From Wolbachia endosymbiont (group A) of Pogonocherus hispidulus (GTDB lineage: Bacteria; Pseudomonadota; Alphaproteobacteria; Rickettsiales; Anaplasmataceae), in the NCBI RefSeq assembly GCF_964028195.1, contig NZ_OZ034750.1, forward strand, positions 248,001 to 312,000: a stretch of 64,000 bases of DNA, read 5' to 3'. Below are positions 9,667 to 18,596 of the stretch, in pieces. Positions within the stretch are counted from its first letter, which is position 1; the number at the start of each line of letters is the position of its first letter. The notes beneath the pieces were generated by a model. The model was not told where the DNA came from and made no database searches. It saw nothing but the letters and a program-made list of their open reading frames with translations. A program made the position numbers and the translations under genes.

Positions 9667-11939
9667 AAATCGGAGCTGTTTTAGATGGCAGTTTTAATAC
9701 TGTAATAAAGGGCAGTAGTAATCAACTTACTTATCTTGGTGAGAACATAAGGAAGCTTGACTCATCTTTAAAATCAGTATCAAAATTTAAGCAGTTGGGT
9801 CATGATGTTTTGACTAGCAGGAGGTCGTGGAAGGGCTTTGAAGATCAAGTAAAATCTTTAGCTAAACAAATGAAGGCAATAGAGAAACCGAGCAAAACCT
9901 TAAAAGCAGAATTTGACAAGGCCAAAACCTCCGCAATAAAAGCAAAAGAAGCATATTTGAAAAAGAGAGATGCTTTGCATTCATTTAATGAAGCAGTAAG
10001 AAAAAGTGGAAGAAATATTAAGTCATTAGTAAGTGATCAATATAAACTTGGTTCTTCTATTGAAGTGCTAAAAGGTAAGTATGGTAAGCTTGGGTCTGCA
10101 ATACGTAGCCACCAAAGTTTTTTAGCAAGCAAAGCACATTTTAAGTCACAAATTATAGAGACTATTGGGCTAGGGCTAACGCTTGCAGCGCCAATTAAAG
10201 TTGCTGTTGATTTTGAATCGGCTATGGCTGATGTAAAGAAAGTAGTAAAATTTGTGCAAAATGACACTAAAGATGAAGCATTAAAGTTTGCTAAAGAGTT
10301 AAAGAAATTATCTCGGGAGATACCCTTGTCAGCTGCAGAATTAGCACAAATAGCTGCAAGTGGTGGTCAACTTGGTATTGACAAAAATGATCTTATTAAG
10401 TTTACAACAGTAGTTGCCAAAATGACCACAGCGTTTGATATGTCGGCAGAAGAAGCTGGTAATGCTATTGCGAAAATATCCAACGTCTATGGAATTAAAG
10501 TTGATGGTATGGAAAATGTAGGTAACATAATAAACCATCTCTCAGACAATACCGCTGCTAAAGCACAAGAAGTGGTTCTTACATTAAATAGAATTGGTGG
10601 TAATGCTAAACAGTTTGGTTTAGAAGTTGATCAAGCAAGTAGCTTAGCAAGTACGTTCATAAGTTTAGGTAAACAACCTGAAAAAGCAGCAACTGCTATA
10701 AATAACTTTCTTAGTAAACTACAGACTGCAAGAGAGCAAAGTCCTGAATTTCACGATGCATTAGATGAGATGGGAACAAGTATAGAAGAGCTCGAACAAA
10801 CCATTAAAAAAAATCCTCAAGAGGCAATATTACAATTCCTTAAAACTTTAAAAAGAATAGACGATCAAGAGCGTGCCGGTATTCTTATGAATCTATTTGG
10901 CGCTGGGTTTCAAGATGACATTGCTCTTTTAGTAGGAAGCTTAGACATTTATAAGAAAGCTATTGAACAGGTAGCTGATAAAGGAAAGTACCGCTCCTCA
11001 ATGCAGAAAGAATTTGAAAATCGGGCAAACACTACAGCTAATAAATTACAATTACTTAAAAATGCAGTATTTGAAGCTGGAATGAATCTAGGGTCAGTGA
11101 TGTTGCCTACTTTAAATTATGTAGCTGGAAGTTTGAAAGCAATAACAGAGCGTATAGCTTCTTTTGCAGAAAAATATCCAACTTTAACTACAGTAATCAT
11201 GAGTACTTTAGCAGCTTTGATAAGTTTGAAAGTCTTAGTAGTGGGAGTAGGCTATGGAATTACTTTATTAGGAAGTACAATTTTTGGTCTTAAAGCAACG
11301 ATATTGGCAACATTTTCATTTTTATCAGCCATAGTTTTCCCTGCAGTAATAACAGGGCTAAGAGCAATAACACTAGCTGTAATGACTAACCCAATTGGAC
11401 TTTTAATAGCGAGTCTTGTTTCTGGTGCAGCTTATGTTCTAACTAACTGGCAAAAAGTGAAAGACTTTTTCTCTAGCTTTTGGAAATCACTCATTGAACC
11501 TATAGGAAAAGCTTTTTCATGGATGGGAAATACAGTTAGTAGCATATTTGCTGAGAATAACCCGATTAGAAAATTTGAAAATAATGGAAATTTTGTTAAT
11601 AAGCTTTCTAAAAATAGCATTTTCAGTAACGGAAACCCATTGACAAGTAATAGTGCTATTAAACAATTTTCAGAAAATAGTAAAGGCAATTTTGAGAGTT
11701 TTAAAGTTAAAGGTGTTATAGAAGAAAAAAGAGCTATAGAACAAGAAGAAATTGAGAAAGCATTCAAGAAAAGTAGATATGAAAATAGGGAATCTAAAGT
11801 ATATAACCAAGCATTCTATCAAACGTTTAATATCAACATTAAGTCTGAAGATGTCCGCAGCGTTGCTGATGCAGTAATAGAACGATTTAGAGAACAAGCA
11901 CGTGGGGCACTTTTTGATATAGTTGAAGAGTTACATTGA
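9648..11939 (+). CDS. tail tape measure protein
   Basis: This 763-residue protein belongs to the TP901-type tape-measure family. Residues 1-150 are helical and charged. Residues 215-400 hold the conserved core (SREIPLSAAELAQIAASGG, MTTAFDMSAEEAGNAI), and residues 510-600 hold three or four hydrophobic segments, as expected for a protein that enters the host membrane during injection. It sets tail length and sits inside the tube. Its start overlaps the chaperone extension, and its stop overlaps the ATG of gpU. Confidence 0.92.
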   Translation: MSTLSIKIGAVLDGSFNTVIKGSSNQLTYLGENIRKLDSSLKSVSKFKQLGHDVLTSRRSWKGFEDQVKSLAKQMKAIEKPSKTLKAEFDKAKTSAIKAKEAYLKKRDALHSFNEAVRKSGRNIKSLVSDQYKLGSSIEVLKGKYGKLGSAIRSHQSFLASKAHFKSQIIETIGLGLTLAAPIKVAVDFESAMADVKKVVKFVQNDTKDEALKFAKELKKLSREIPLSAAELAQIAASGGQLGIDKNDLIKFTTVVAKMTTAFDMSAEEAGNAIAKISNVYGIKVDGMENVGNIINHLSDNTAAKAQEVVLTLNRIGGNAKQFGLEVDQASSLASTFISLGKQPEKAATAINNFLSKLQTAREQSPEFHDALDEMGTSIEELEQTIKKNPQEAILQFLKTLKRIDDQERAGILMNLFGAGFQDDIALLVGSLDIYKKAIEQVADKGKYRSSMQKEFENRANTTANKLQLLKNAVFEAGMNLGSVMLPTLNYVAGSLKAITERIASFAEKYPTLTTVIMSTLAALISLKVLVVGVGYGITLLGSTIFGLKATILATFSFLSAIVFPAVITGLRAITLAVMTNPIGLLIASLVSGAAYVLTNWQKVKDFFSSFWKSLIEPIGKAFSWMGNTVSSIFAENNPIRKFENNGNFVNKLSKNSIFSNGNPLTSNSAIKQFSENSKGNFESFKVKGVIEEKRAIEQEEIEKAFKKSRYENRESKVYNQAFYQTFNINIKSEDVRSVADAVIERFREQARGALFDIVEELH

Positions 11940-12286
11940 TGTTGCTTGGAAAATGTAAGCTTGAACCAATAAGCCTAAGATACAGTAAAGAAAAAAGGTG
12001 GTATACAATTGAATGTATTGAAAAAACGTCGCTACAAAACATTGGTTCAGGAATTGAATGTATTGATTTAACAGGAGTGATTTATTCACGTTATCAGAGT
12101 AATGGCTTAGAACAGCTAAAAAATATACGTAACACTCAAGAACCACACGTTCTAGTTGATAATTCAGGAAGTGTATTTGGAAATTTTGTCATTACTAATG
12201 TAGAAGAAAAGCAGATATTATTTTTTCCTGATGGAAAACCGAGAAAAGTTGAGTTTATTTTGAAGTTAAAAAGTTACAGTAAGTGA
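11939..12286 (+). CDS. tail protein gpU-like
   Basis: The 115-residue product is taken from the ATG at 11939; TTG at 11936 is an alternative. The RYSKEKRWYTIE segment and the C-terminal PRKVEFILKLKSYS match P2 gpU-type tail proteins, which act at the tail end in assembly. It overlaps the tape-measure stop (TGATG) and the GTG start of the X gene, so it is part of a tightly coupled U-X-D unit. Confidence 0.85.
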   Translation: MLLGKCKLEPISLRYSKEKRWYTIECIEKTSLQNIGSGIECIDLTGVIYSRYQSNGLEQLKNIRNTQEPHVLVDNSGSVFGNFVITNVEEKQILFFPDGKPRKVEFILKLKSYSK

Positions 12287-12492
12287 TTTATTATTACACG
12301 AAAGAAAACGAAATGTTGGATTACATTTGCTGGAAACATTATGGATACAGTAGTGGAGCAGTGGAGGAAGTATTGCTTGAAAATCCAGGCCTTGCAGAAT
12401 ACGCAAGCTTTTTGCCCGCTGGATTAAGAATTAAGCTTCCTAAAATTCAGAAAATATCGAAAGAATCTGTCATAAATATTTTAGATGAATGA
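12283..12492 (+). CDS. tail protein X (LysM-like)
   Basis: The 69-residue protein starts with GTG at 12283, overlapping the U gene stop. Its sequence (DYICWKHYG near the N-terminus, LPAGLRIKLP near the C-terminus) has the LysM-like fold signature of P2 gpX, a tail protein that may contact peptidoglycan. Its stop overlaps the ATG of the D gene. Confidence 0.85.
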   Translation: MIYYYTKENEMLDYICWKHYGYSSGAVEEVLLENPGLAEYASFLPAGLRIKLPKIQKISKESVINILDE

Positions 12493-13454
12493 CGCCAGAC
12501 TTTGATATAGTAGCAAAAAATAACCCAGTAACAGAGGTTTTAAAAAAGAGTTTAATATTATTACGTGTTACTGATGGATCCGGTACTACAAGTGACGAAG
12601 CTGAGATATATATTAGTTATAACTCTAGCGCTTTAGAACTTAAGGGTAATTTACAGGTTTTTCTAGGATATAAAGAAACAGGTTTATTACCTATGGGGGT
12701 ATATAAGGCAAATCAAATTACAATACAAAGTCCACCACAAACTTTAAGAATAAAATGTGACGCTGCAAGTTTAAGAGGATCATTAAAGGAAAGAAAATCA
12801 AAGGAATGGAAAGACATTACCTTGGAAGATTTGATTAAAGAAATAGCACAAGAACATGGGTATGAAGGTAAAGTCGCTGAAAGATTTGAAAATATATTTA
12901 TACCACATACCATTCAAGCAGATGAAAGCGACATGAGTTTTTTGGAAGGATTAGGCAAAAAATATGATGCACTAGTAAAACCAGCAGGAGGATATATAAT
13001 TTTTATTCCAAAGGGAGAAGCAAGATCAGCGACTGGAAAGATGTTAGGTACAACAGTATTAACACCTAAAGATATTATAAATTGGGAGGTAAATTTTAAT
13101 GTGCGTAACAAATATGGATCTGTTATTGCAAAATGGCACAGTTATGAAAAGGGAGAAACTATAGAAGAGAAAGTGGGAAATGAGGGTCCAAGTTATACCC
13201 TGCAAACGCTTTACTCTACCGCAGAATCAGCAATTAGTGCAGCAGCAGCTAAGTTAAAACAACTAAAACGTAGTACATCAAATTTAAATGTAACTGTTCC
13301 TGGTAATCCAGAATTATTTGCAGAAGCTAAGATCAGCCTTTCAGGATTTTGTCAGGAAATTGAAGGTGAATGGATAATTAGCAAGGCAGAACATATTCTG
13401 AATAATAGAGGATATCAAACTATAGTAGAGGCAACAGTGAGCAAAGCTGTTTAA
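12489..13454 (+). CDS. late control/baseplate hub protein gpD-like
   Basis: The 321-residue homologue of P2 gpD (gp27-like hub) has TPDFDIVAKN at the start, a central HTIQADESDMSFLEGLGKKY motif near residue 140 typical of the family, and the C-terminal GEWIISKAEHIL segment near 295. In P2 it forms the hub between tube and spike. It is the last gene of the plus-strand tail unit; no clear terminator follows. Confidence 0.88.
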   Translation: MTPDFDIVAKNNPVTEVLKKSLILLRVTDGSGTTSDEAEIYISYNSSALELKGNLQVFLGYKETGLLPMGVYKANQITIQSPPQTLRIKCDAASLRGSLKERKSKEWKDITLEDLIKEIAQEHGYEGKVAERFENIFIPHTIQADESDMSFLEGLGKKYDALVKPAGGYIIFIPKGEARSATGKMLGTTVLTPKDIINWEVNFNVRNKYGSVIAKWHSYEKGETIEEKVGNEGPSYTLQTLYSTAESAISAAAAKLKQLKRSTSNLNVTVPGNPELFAEAKISLSGFCQEIEGEWIISKAEHILNNRGYQTIVEATVSKAV

Positions 13455-13502
13455 GTGAAACTTAAGCAAATGGTCATTTAATTCCAAATAAATATATAAT
13501 AC

Positions 13503-14021
13503 ATGAACATAAATTCGATCATATATAAAAATAGACTAATTTTATTAATAGCACTAGCAGTATGTATTGTAATCGTATGTATTTCCTTATCTGAAAAGAG
13601 ATATAAAGATAGCATTACTAAATTAGAGATTGCATCTGAAACTTGTGACCTAGAAAATATCGAGCTCTTGATACAAAATAATGTAAATATTGGCGAAAAA
13701 GCATTGCATTATGCTGCAGAAAAAGGATGTTTAGAAATTATAAAATTTTTAGTAGAAAAGGATGTTGATATAAATACTGCCAATAAATTTAAGCGAACAG
13801 CACTACATTATGCTGCAGATAATGGACATTTAGAAATTGTCAAATTCTTATTAGATAAAGGATCAAATCCTATAGCTACAGATCGAGATGGAAGAAGACC
13901 AAGAGATATGGCTGTAGTGGAATTGCGATATGATAAAAACAAAGGCAAAACATATAGAGAAATCATAAAGCTACTTGCTAAAGCAGAGGATCAATATGAA
14001 TCAACAAAAAGTAATCACTAA
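13503..14021 (+). CDS. membrane-anchored ankyrin repeat protein
   Basis: The 172-residue protein has an N-terminal hydrophobic anchor (about residues 11-29) followed by three ankyrin repeats (about 50-145), two of them with the consensus ALHYAA...GHLEIVKFL. The topology suggests a repeat domain displayed from the membrane or secreted. It lies just after the tail genes and before the lytic-looking phospholipase pair, in the position where WO phages often carry an ankyrin gene. The target is unknown. Confidence 0.8.
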   Translation: MNINSIIYKNRLILLIALAVCIVIVCISLSEKRYKDSITKLEIASETCDLENIELLIQNNVNIGEKALHYAAEKGCLEIIKFLVEKDVDINTANKFKRTALHYAADNGHLEIVKFLLDKGSNPIATDRDGRRPRDMAVVELRYDKNKGKTYREIIKLLAKAEDQYESTKSNH

Positions 14022-14088
14022 AGCTGTAAGTTTTCTATAATCTATACATAAATTTCTAAAACTATCCATAACAAGTTAATATTTTCAC

Positions 14089-14298
14089 ATGAAAAAGCAA
14101 AAAATCCCAATTACGGTAATTATTACCATATTAATCCAAACCGTAGCATTGATATGGTGGTTATCCAAGCTAGACTCAAGGGTACAATTTCACGATAAAC
14201 TCATTGAATATGGTTTAATGGAAAAAGTGTTAGTACTTGAGGAAAGGGTAAAAAATCTTTCTGAGGAATTGGATGAACTTAAAGCTGATTTAAAGTAA
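14089..14298 (+). CDS. small membrane protein with coiled coil
   Basis: This 69-residue protein has one hydrophobic segment (residues 8-25) and a charged heptad-like C-terminus (EKVLVLEERVKNLSEELDEL). Its size, single membrane segment and place beside the phospholipase genes would fit a lysis accessory or holin-like role, but nothing in the sequence proves it. It ends directly at the stop of the converging phospholipase-D-like gene. Confidence 0.55.
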   Translation: MKKQKIPITVIITILIQTVALIWWLSKLDSRVQFHDKLIEYGLMEKVLVLEERVKNLSEELDELKADLK

Positions 14299-14820
14299 TT
14301 ATTCTTCTACTTTTGGTGTATAAGGATCAGATTGAGATTGACGATCCTTCCAGTTTTCGATGTATTGCTCAACTAATTGAGGATCCCCTGTTATAATCAG
14401 TAGATTCTCAGCATTTCTTGATTCAGCTGCATAGGTGAAATTAAAAGAGCCAGTTATTATTTTGTTATCATCAATAATCATTATTTTACTATGAGCAATC
14501 GCTGGTTTAAAGTCTACCCAAATTGGGATTTTTTGCTCAAACAGCTCATTGATAACACTATACTTTGAGCTAACTTGCGATTCGTCGAGAATAACCATGA
14601 CATCAACTCCACGCTTTTTAGCTTGAACCAAGGATTCAGCAATAGGCTTCGAGGTAAATTGGTATGCCTGAACCAACACGGATTTTTTAGCATGACCCAC
14701 AGAATCAATTATTAGATTGGTGCAATTTTCTCTAGGAGTGAAACATACAGTAGTACTAGGACAAGAAACACAACCTGATAAAAGCAAACAAGTTAATAAA
14801 ATTATTAAATATCTAAACAT
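14299..14820 (-). CDS. phospholipase D-like lipoprotein, single HKD motif
   Basis: The 173-residue protein has a lipoprotein signal peptide (hydrophobic residues 3-15, lipobox LSGC with the Cys at 17). It carries one HKD motif, with H110, K112 and D117 followed by GSFNFT at about 124. Single-HKD proteins of this Nuc/PLD type act as dimers on nucleic acid or phospholipid. The start at 14820 is chosen because the signal peptide begins there and AAAGGA lies upstream; an in-frame ATG further upstream would erase the signal peptide. The start codon overlaps that of the divergent patatin gene as CATG. Confidence 0.85.
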   Translation of the reverse strand: MFRYLIILLTCLLLSGCVSCPSTTVCFTPRENCTNLIIDSVGHAKKSVLVQAYQFTSKPIAESLVQAKKRGVDVMVILDESQVSSKYSVINELFEQKIPIWVDFKPAIAHSKIMIIDDNKIITGSFNFTYAAESRNAENLLIITGDPQLVEQYIENWKDRQSQSDPYTPKVEE

Positions 14821-15742
14821 GATTAAATATATCCTTTCAGTTGACGGAGGAGGCATAAGGGGCATAATACCAACCATAATATTAGCAGAAATAGAAAAAA
14901 GAACAAGAAGAACTATAGCTGAAATCTTTGACTTAATGGCAGGAACCTCAACCGGTGGAATTGTTGTAGCAGGATTATGTAAAAAAGATAAACAAGGAAA
15001 CCCTCAATATTCAGCCAATGATTTAGTCGAGCTTTACCAAAAATACGGGTCATATATTTTCAAGTCTTCATTCTTCAGGCGATCAATATTATCTTGGTTT
15101 AACTGTGCACAATACCCACATAAAAATATTGAATTTGTACTGGATAAATATTTTGGTGATGATACTTTACAAAGCACCTTAAATAATGTACTGATTGCAA
15201 GTTACGATATTAACAATAATTGTCCGTTTTTCTTCAAAAGCTGGAAAGAAGGTAATATTAAGCTGAAAGATGCACTCAGAGCTACAACAGCTGCACCTAC
15301 TTATTTCATACCAAAACATCTAAAAATCAACCAGATAGACAGAGTATTAGTGGATGGGGGGGTTTTTGCCAATAATCCAGCGGCTTGTGCATATGCAAGT
15401 AGTAAAAGGTTATTTCCAAATGATGATATTCTACTGTTATCGATAGGTACTGGCAGAACAGATAGAAGCATAGAGTATGCCAATTCAAAGAGATTTGGAA
15501 AAATAGGCTGGATAAAACCACTATTACATGTGATGTTTGCCTCAAGTTTAGATTCAGTAAATTACCAACTTGATCAAGTTATAGGTGATAAATATATACG
15601 CATACAATCGCAATTAAAAATAGCATCACCTGACATGGATAATATTACATCAAAAAATATCAAATCTCTTCAGCAAGAGGCAAAGGCAATGATAGAGGAT
15701 AATCAAAAAGTGATAGAGAAATTTTGTGATGTTATATCTTGA
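14819..15742 (+). CDS. patatin-like phospholipase
   Basis: The 307-residue patatin domain protein has the oxyanion loop DGGGIRG (residues 9-15), the nucleophile elbow GTSTGG with Ser44, and the catalytic Asp in DGG at about 179. This Ser-Asp dyad hydrolyses acyl esters of phospholipids. The start at 14819 gives the family N-terminus (KYILSVDGGG); a longer frame to 14717 would run antisense through the phospholipase-D-like gene. Patatin genes are common in WO phages near the tail module and are thought to aid membrane lysis or host entry. Confidence 0.92.
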   Translation: MIKYILSVDGGGIRGIIPTIILAEIEKRTRRTIAEIFDLMAGTSTGGIVVAGLCKKDKQGNPQYSANDLVELYQKYGSYIFKSSFFRRSILSWFNCAQYPHKNIEFVLDKYFGDDTLQSTLNNVLIASYDINNNCPFFFKSWKEGNIKLKDALRATTAAPTYFIPKHLKINQIDRVLVDGGVFANNPAACAYASSKRLFPNDDILLLSIGTGRTDRSIEYANSKRFGKIGWIKPLLHVMFASSLDSVNYQLDQVIGDKYIRIQSQLKIASPDMDNITSKNIKSLQQEAKAMIEDNQKVIEKFCDVIS

Positions 15743-15865
15743 TAAGTAGAGATGCCAAATTCTGCAGAGCTAAACAAGAGTTTAGAGTAGATATATTAAC
15801 TACTTTTATTTATATCTTAATATATTATTTCTGAGTCAATAAACTATCGCTGTTTTTAACCCAGG

Positions 15866-16807
15866 TTAAGTTTTGAAAACATAATTCTCAAGCTCCTCAA
15901 TAGATAAGCCCGTTATTTCAGAAATAGCATCAATAGAAACGTCCAACATACGTAAATTATTCGCAACCTTTATTGCCTCCGCTTTGTAAATCTTTTCTTT
16001 GTAAACTTGCTTTCTTTGCGATAAAAATTCTACCCATATGTCCAGTTCATCTCGTGATTCTTGATTGTTAATTTTTTTTAACTCTCTTGCCAAGCTTAAT
16101 AGCTCTTTTTTTCCTTCATCATCCTCATAACAATCTTTTTCCCTTATCAAATCTTCAGCATTCACCGATAATTTTTCTGCTATTTCCCATAGCCTTTCAC
16201 TTAAAATTGTCACACTCCCCTGTTCATAATGATGTATCTGCGAGGGTCCCACATTAAGCTTTTTTGCTAACTCTTCCTGCGTATATCCTCTTATTATTCT
16301 CCACTTTTTTATCTCTTGTCCTCCGTTTTGGCTTGTATAATGTATACTCTCTTTATCAGAATATTCTTCAGTTGATAAACCTACTGCTCGGTAAATTATA
16401 TCATTAGTAAACCCTGCCTTTAAAATATTTTTTGCTATTTTTATTCTTGCAGCTTTTACATTACTTTCCTCTTCAGCTCCAATAGATTTAGTTAATGCAT
16501 AAATTGCCTTGCGTCCTCTTGTTTTTGCTATAAAATTATACATCCATTCGATCTTACTTTCGTCAAAACAACCACTTTCTCTTAGCGCTTTTCGCCTAGG
16601 AAATAGATTTCTAACATGGATTGATAATTCCTCTGCTATCACTTTTAACTTTTCAATTGGAATGCCACATGCTCCTTGCTCATATCTTAGCAATGTATGA
16701 TATTTTATGCCGGTTTTATCTACTAAATCTTTTAGGGTATACTTTTGTTTTAGCCTCCAGCTTCTTACTTTTTGTGCTATTTTGTATCTTATAGAGATAT
16801 TTGCCAT
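15866..16807 (-). CDS. tandem XRE-type transcriptional regulator
   Basis: The 313-residue protein has two XRE/Cro helix-turn-helix domains, at about residues 8-65 (LRYEQGACGIPIEKLKVIAE) and 165-225 (YTQEELAKKLNVGPSQIHHYEQG). Each is followed by a linker with the motif A.N(I/L)...(G/D)...D.I....GLS.EE. It is a paralogue of the protein at 24198-25088. Tandem-XRE regulators are typical of WO prophage regions and are presumed to control phage or accessory genes. The ATG at 16807 matches the paralogue's start. Confidence 0.88.
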   Translation of the reverse strand: MANISIRYKIAQKVRSWRLKQKYTLKDLVDKTGIKYHTLLRYEQGACGIPIEKLKVIAEELSIHVRNLFPRRKALRESGCFDESKIEWMYNFIAKTRGRKAIYALTKSIGAEEESNVKAARIKIAKNILKAGFTNDIIYRAVGLSTEEYSDKESIHYTSQNGGQEIKKWRIIRGYTQEELAKKLNVGPSQIHHYEQGSVTILSERLWEIAEKLSVNAEDLIREKDCYEDDEGKKELLSLARELKKINNQESRDELDIWVEFLSQRKQVYKEKIYKAEAIKVANNLRMLDVSIDAISEITGLSIEELENYVFKT

Positions 16808-16874
16808 ATCGTAACAATTTTACCGAAATAAACATCTGTTAGAAAGCCTTTTTCAATTTTATGGTTGTAAGTAA

Positions 16875-16896
16875 GAAGGGAAGAAAACCTCCCTTC
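16875..16896 (-). terminator. possible weak terminator hairpin
   Basis: A 7-bp inverted repeat (GAAGGGA/TCCCTTC) with an 8-base loop lies immediately after the stop of the gene at 16899. There is no strong T-run on the minus strand after the stem, so an intrinsic terminator is only a suggestion. Confidence 0.3.
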
Positions 16897-16898
16897 GT

Positions 16899-18131
16899 TT
16901 AAAGTTTCCGAGAAGTTTCTTTACTACCTCCACATACCTTATCAACCCACGATAATGTTTCGCTATTACTAATTGTCTTTTCAACCTTATCTTTACTCCA
17001 CTTGCCACTCCTAGGAAAACTTCCTTTTTCTACCGCTTCTGTGACCGTCATTCCTCCAAAAAAACACCCTTTTCCTATATTTTCCCCTCTCTTTTGTAGT
17101 TCAGACCACATTTCTTTATCTGCTACTCTGACCTCTACTTGACTGTCATTTTTCGCATTATGGTATACTACAATTTTTAGGCTACCAATACTTGTAGGAA
17201 ATGTTATCTCAAAAGCACTATTGTCAGACACATCAACGTAATTCCTCTCACCTTCTTTTTCACTTCTAACCTCAACCTTACTATTTCCTATTTCTATAAC
17301 ATCACCTCCTAATTTTACCTCTCCTGTGGTTAATCCTAAATTTTTTGTACCTTCCAATATTCTTGCAATATTTACCTTACTACTCTCAGAAAATTTCATA
17401 AAAAACGTCTGATTATCCATTTCCACGTCTTCTATGATTCCTTCATTTTCAATAGCACTTTCACCGATTTCTCTCAGTTCTTTAAGCCACTCATCTATCT
17501 GTGGACGAATCTCTTGATAGAGTTTGTTATGCATTTCACTTATTCCCTTATCCTGCAATAGATCGTAACTGAATATTGCTCCATTTAGCATCAATTCACA
17601 TATTATATCTTCCTTCTCATTTTCTTTGCATTTGATCAAAGGCATTTTCGATATTACTGTATCAGCAAAACTCTTCTGCCCTTCGCTATACGCATTTATC
17701 CTGATTCCAGCACTTAGTGCTTGGTCTATAGTCTTGTTCAGTTCTTCTACGCTTTTTGCCTTTACCACTCTACTTTTAAACCACCTCAATTCTGCATTTT
17801 CACTTGCACTTGGCTCTATCTTGCTTAAAGATGGAATAAACGGATTTTGACGATTTGAAGATTTTTTGTTATAAACCTCACGTCCTTCTCCAAGATTGAT
17901 TGATTTTTCAGAAACATCGCTAGGGGAAGGCACACCTTCAGGCTTCTCAAACCTGCTTTTATCATCAAATATTTTCGGATCAGTCTCGTCTACAAGTATA
18001 AGCTGCTGATTTTTTTTGCTAGTACGCCTAATAGCACTATATAGTCCTTTTGGTAACTTTTTAGAATCAATGATTAACTCATAAGTATTTCCATCCATAT
18101 CATCAAATGATACTGCTTTTTTAGTAGTCAT
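16899..18131 (-). CDS. Wolbachia accessory protein with recurring C-terminal region
   Basis: The product is 410 residues from the ATG at 18131, which has GAGAGG just upstream; the frame is open to 18161. No catalytic motif is recognised. The region from about residue 130 to the end aligns by eye with the C-terminal parts of the two ankyrin proteins at 37236-39350 and 44067-46406. Shared landmarks are EELNK.ID.A...GIR.N, V.MDN..F...FSE.S..N.A.I, RNY.D..DNS, FPTS.G.L and GK.C..GG..V..A.E.G.F.R.GK. This copy lacks ankyrin repeats. Function is unknown; it sits between a regulator and broken radC. Confidence 0.7.
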   Translation of the reverse strand: MTTKKAVSFDDMDGNTYELIIDSKKLPKGLYSAIRRTSKKNQQLILVDETDPKIFDDKSRFEKPEGVPSPSDVSEKSINLGEGREVYNKKSSNRQNPFIPSLSKIEPSASENAELRWFKSRVVKAKSVEELNKTIDQALSAGIRINAYSEGQKSFADTVISKMPLIKCKENEKEDIICELMLNGAIFSYDLLQDKGISEMHNKLYQEIRPQIDEWLKELREIGESAIENEGIIEDVEMDNQTFFMKFSESSKVNIARILEGTKNLGLTTGEVKLGGDVIEIGNSKVEVRSEKEGERNYVDVSDNSAFEITFPTSIGSLKIVVYHNAKNDSQVEVRVADKEMWSELQKRGENIGKGCFFGGMTVTEAVEKGSFPRSGKWSKDKVEKTISNSETLSWVDKVCGGSKETSRKL

Positions 18132-18161
18132 ATAACCTCTCATATTAAGCATATTATTCAA

Positions 18162-18437
18162 GTCTATAGAGCAATTTATTGCTTTATAATTAACTTAATA
18201 CGCAAATTATAAAAAGATCTTGTATATCTTGCAACTATTTATAATAAAAGAATAGCTTTATCAGGACTTTTATTCTTTAATCACAACTTAATATACAAAC
18301 TATACAAAGATCTTTTATATTTTGTAATTCTCCAATATCTCTCTTCAGATTCTTGACTAAGTTTTTTTGCTACTTATGCTCTTTGTATTGTTTTGTAGTA
18401 GTTGGTAGCCAAACTTCTCAAGCAATTGAAACTTGTT
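18162..18437. promoter_or_regulatory. intergenic region with a two-copy 41-bp repeat
   Basis: This A+T-rich gap contains two similar segments of about 41 bp, at 18194-18234 and 18287-18327, spaced 93 bp apart. Both start CTTAATA and share AAAGATCTT. They lie upstream of the minus-strand gene at 18131 and could be operators for the nearby tandem-XRE regulators, or simply a duplicated spacer. Confidence 0.35.
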
Positions 18438-18596
18438 TTATAACAGCTCTCTTTCCTTAAAACTGCAGTATCCTTTGTCTGTCATAATAATGTGATCCTC
18501 TAGTTCAATTCCCACTCCTTGACATGCTGATACTAATTCTCTAGTCATTACTTTATCATCTTCTGATGGTTCTAAACTCCCTCCTGGATGGTTATG
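18438..18596 (-). pseudogene. radC: radC 3' part
   Basis: The last 53 codons (stop included) of a RadC/JAMM-type protein begin at the element junction with H-N-H-P-G-G and include the conserved SEDD and DHIIMTDKGY.SF segments before the stop at 18438. The 5' part is at 23499-24010, 4.9 kb away beyond two recombinase elements. Joined through the shared CA dinucleotide, the two parts give an uninterrupted 222-residue protein. The JAMM metal-binding motif is split exactly between the Ala and the first His, so the gene is inactive unless the elements excise. Confidence 0.85.

Noticed and set aside
14717..14818. Longer patatin start at 14717
   Set aside because: The added residues are antisense to the lipoprotein signal region and do not resemble patatin N-termini.
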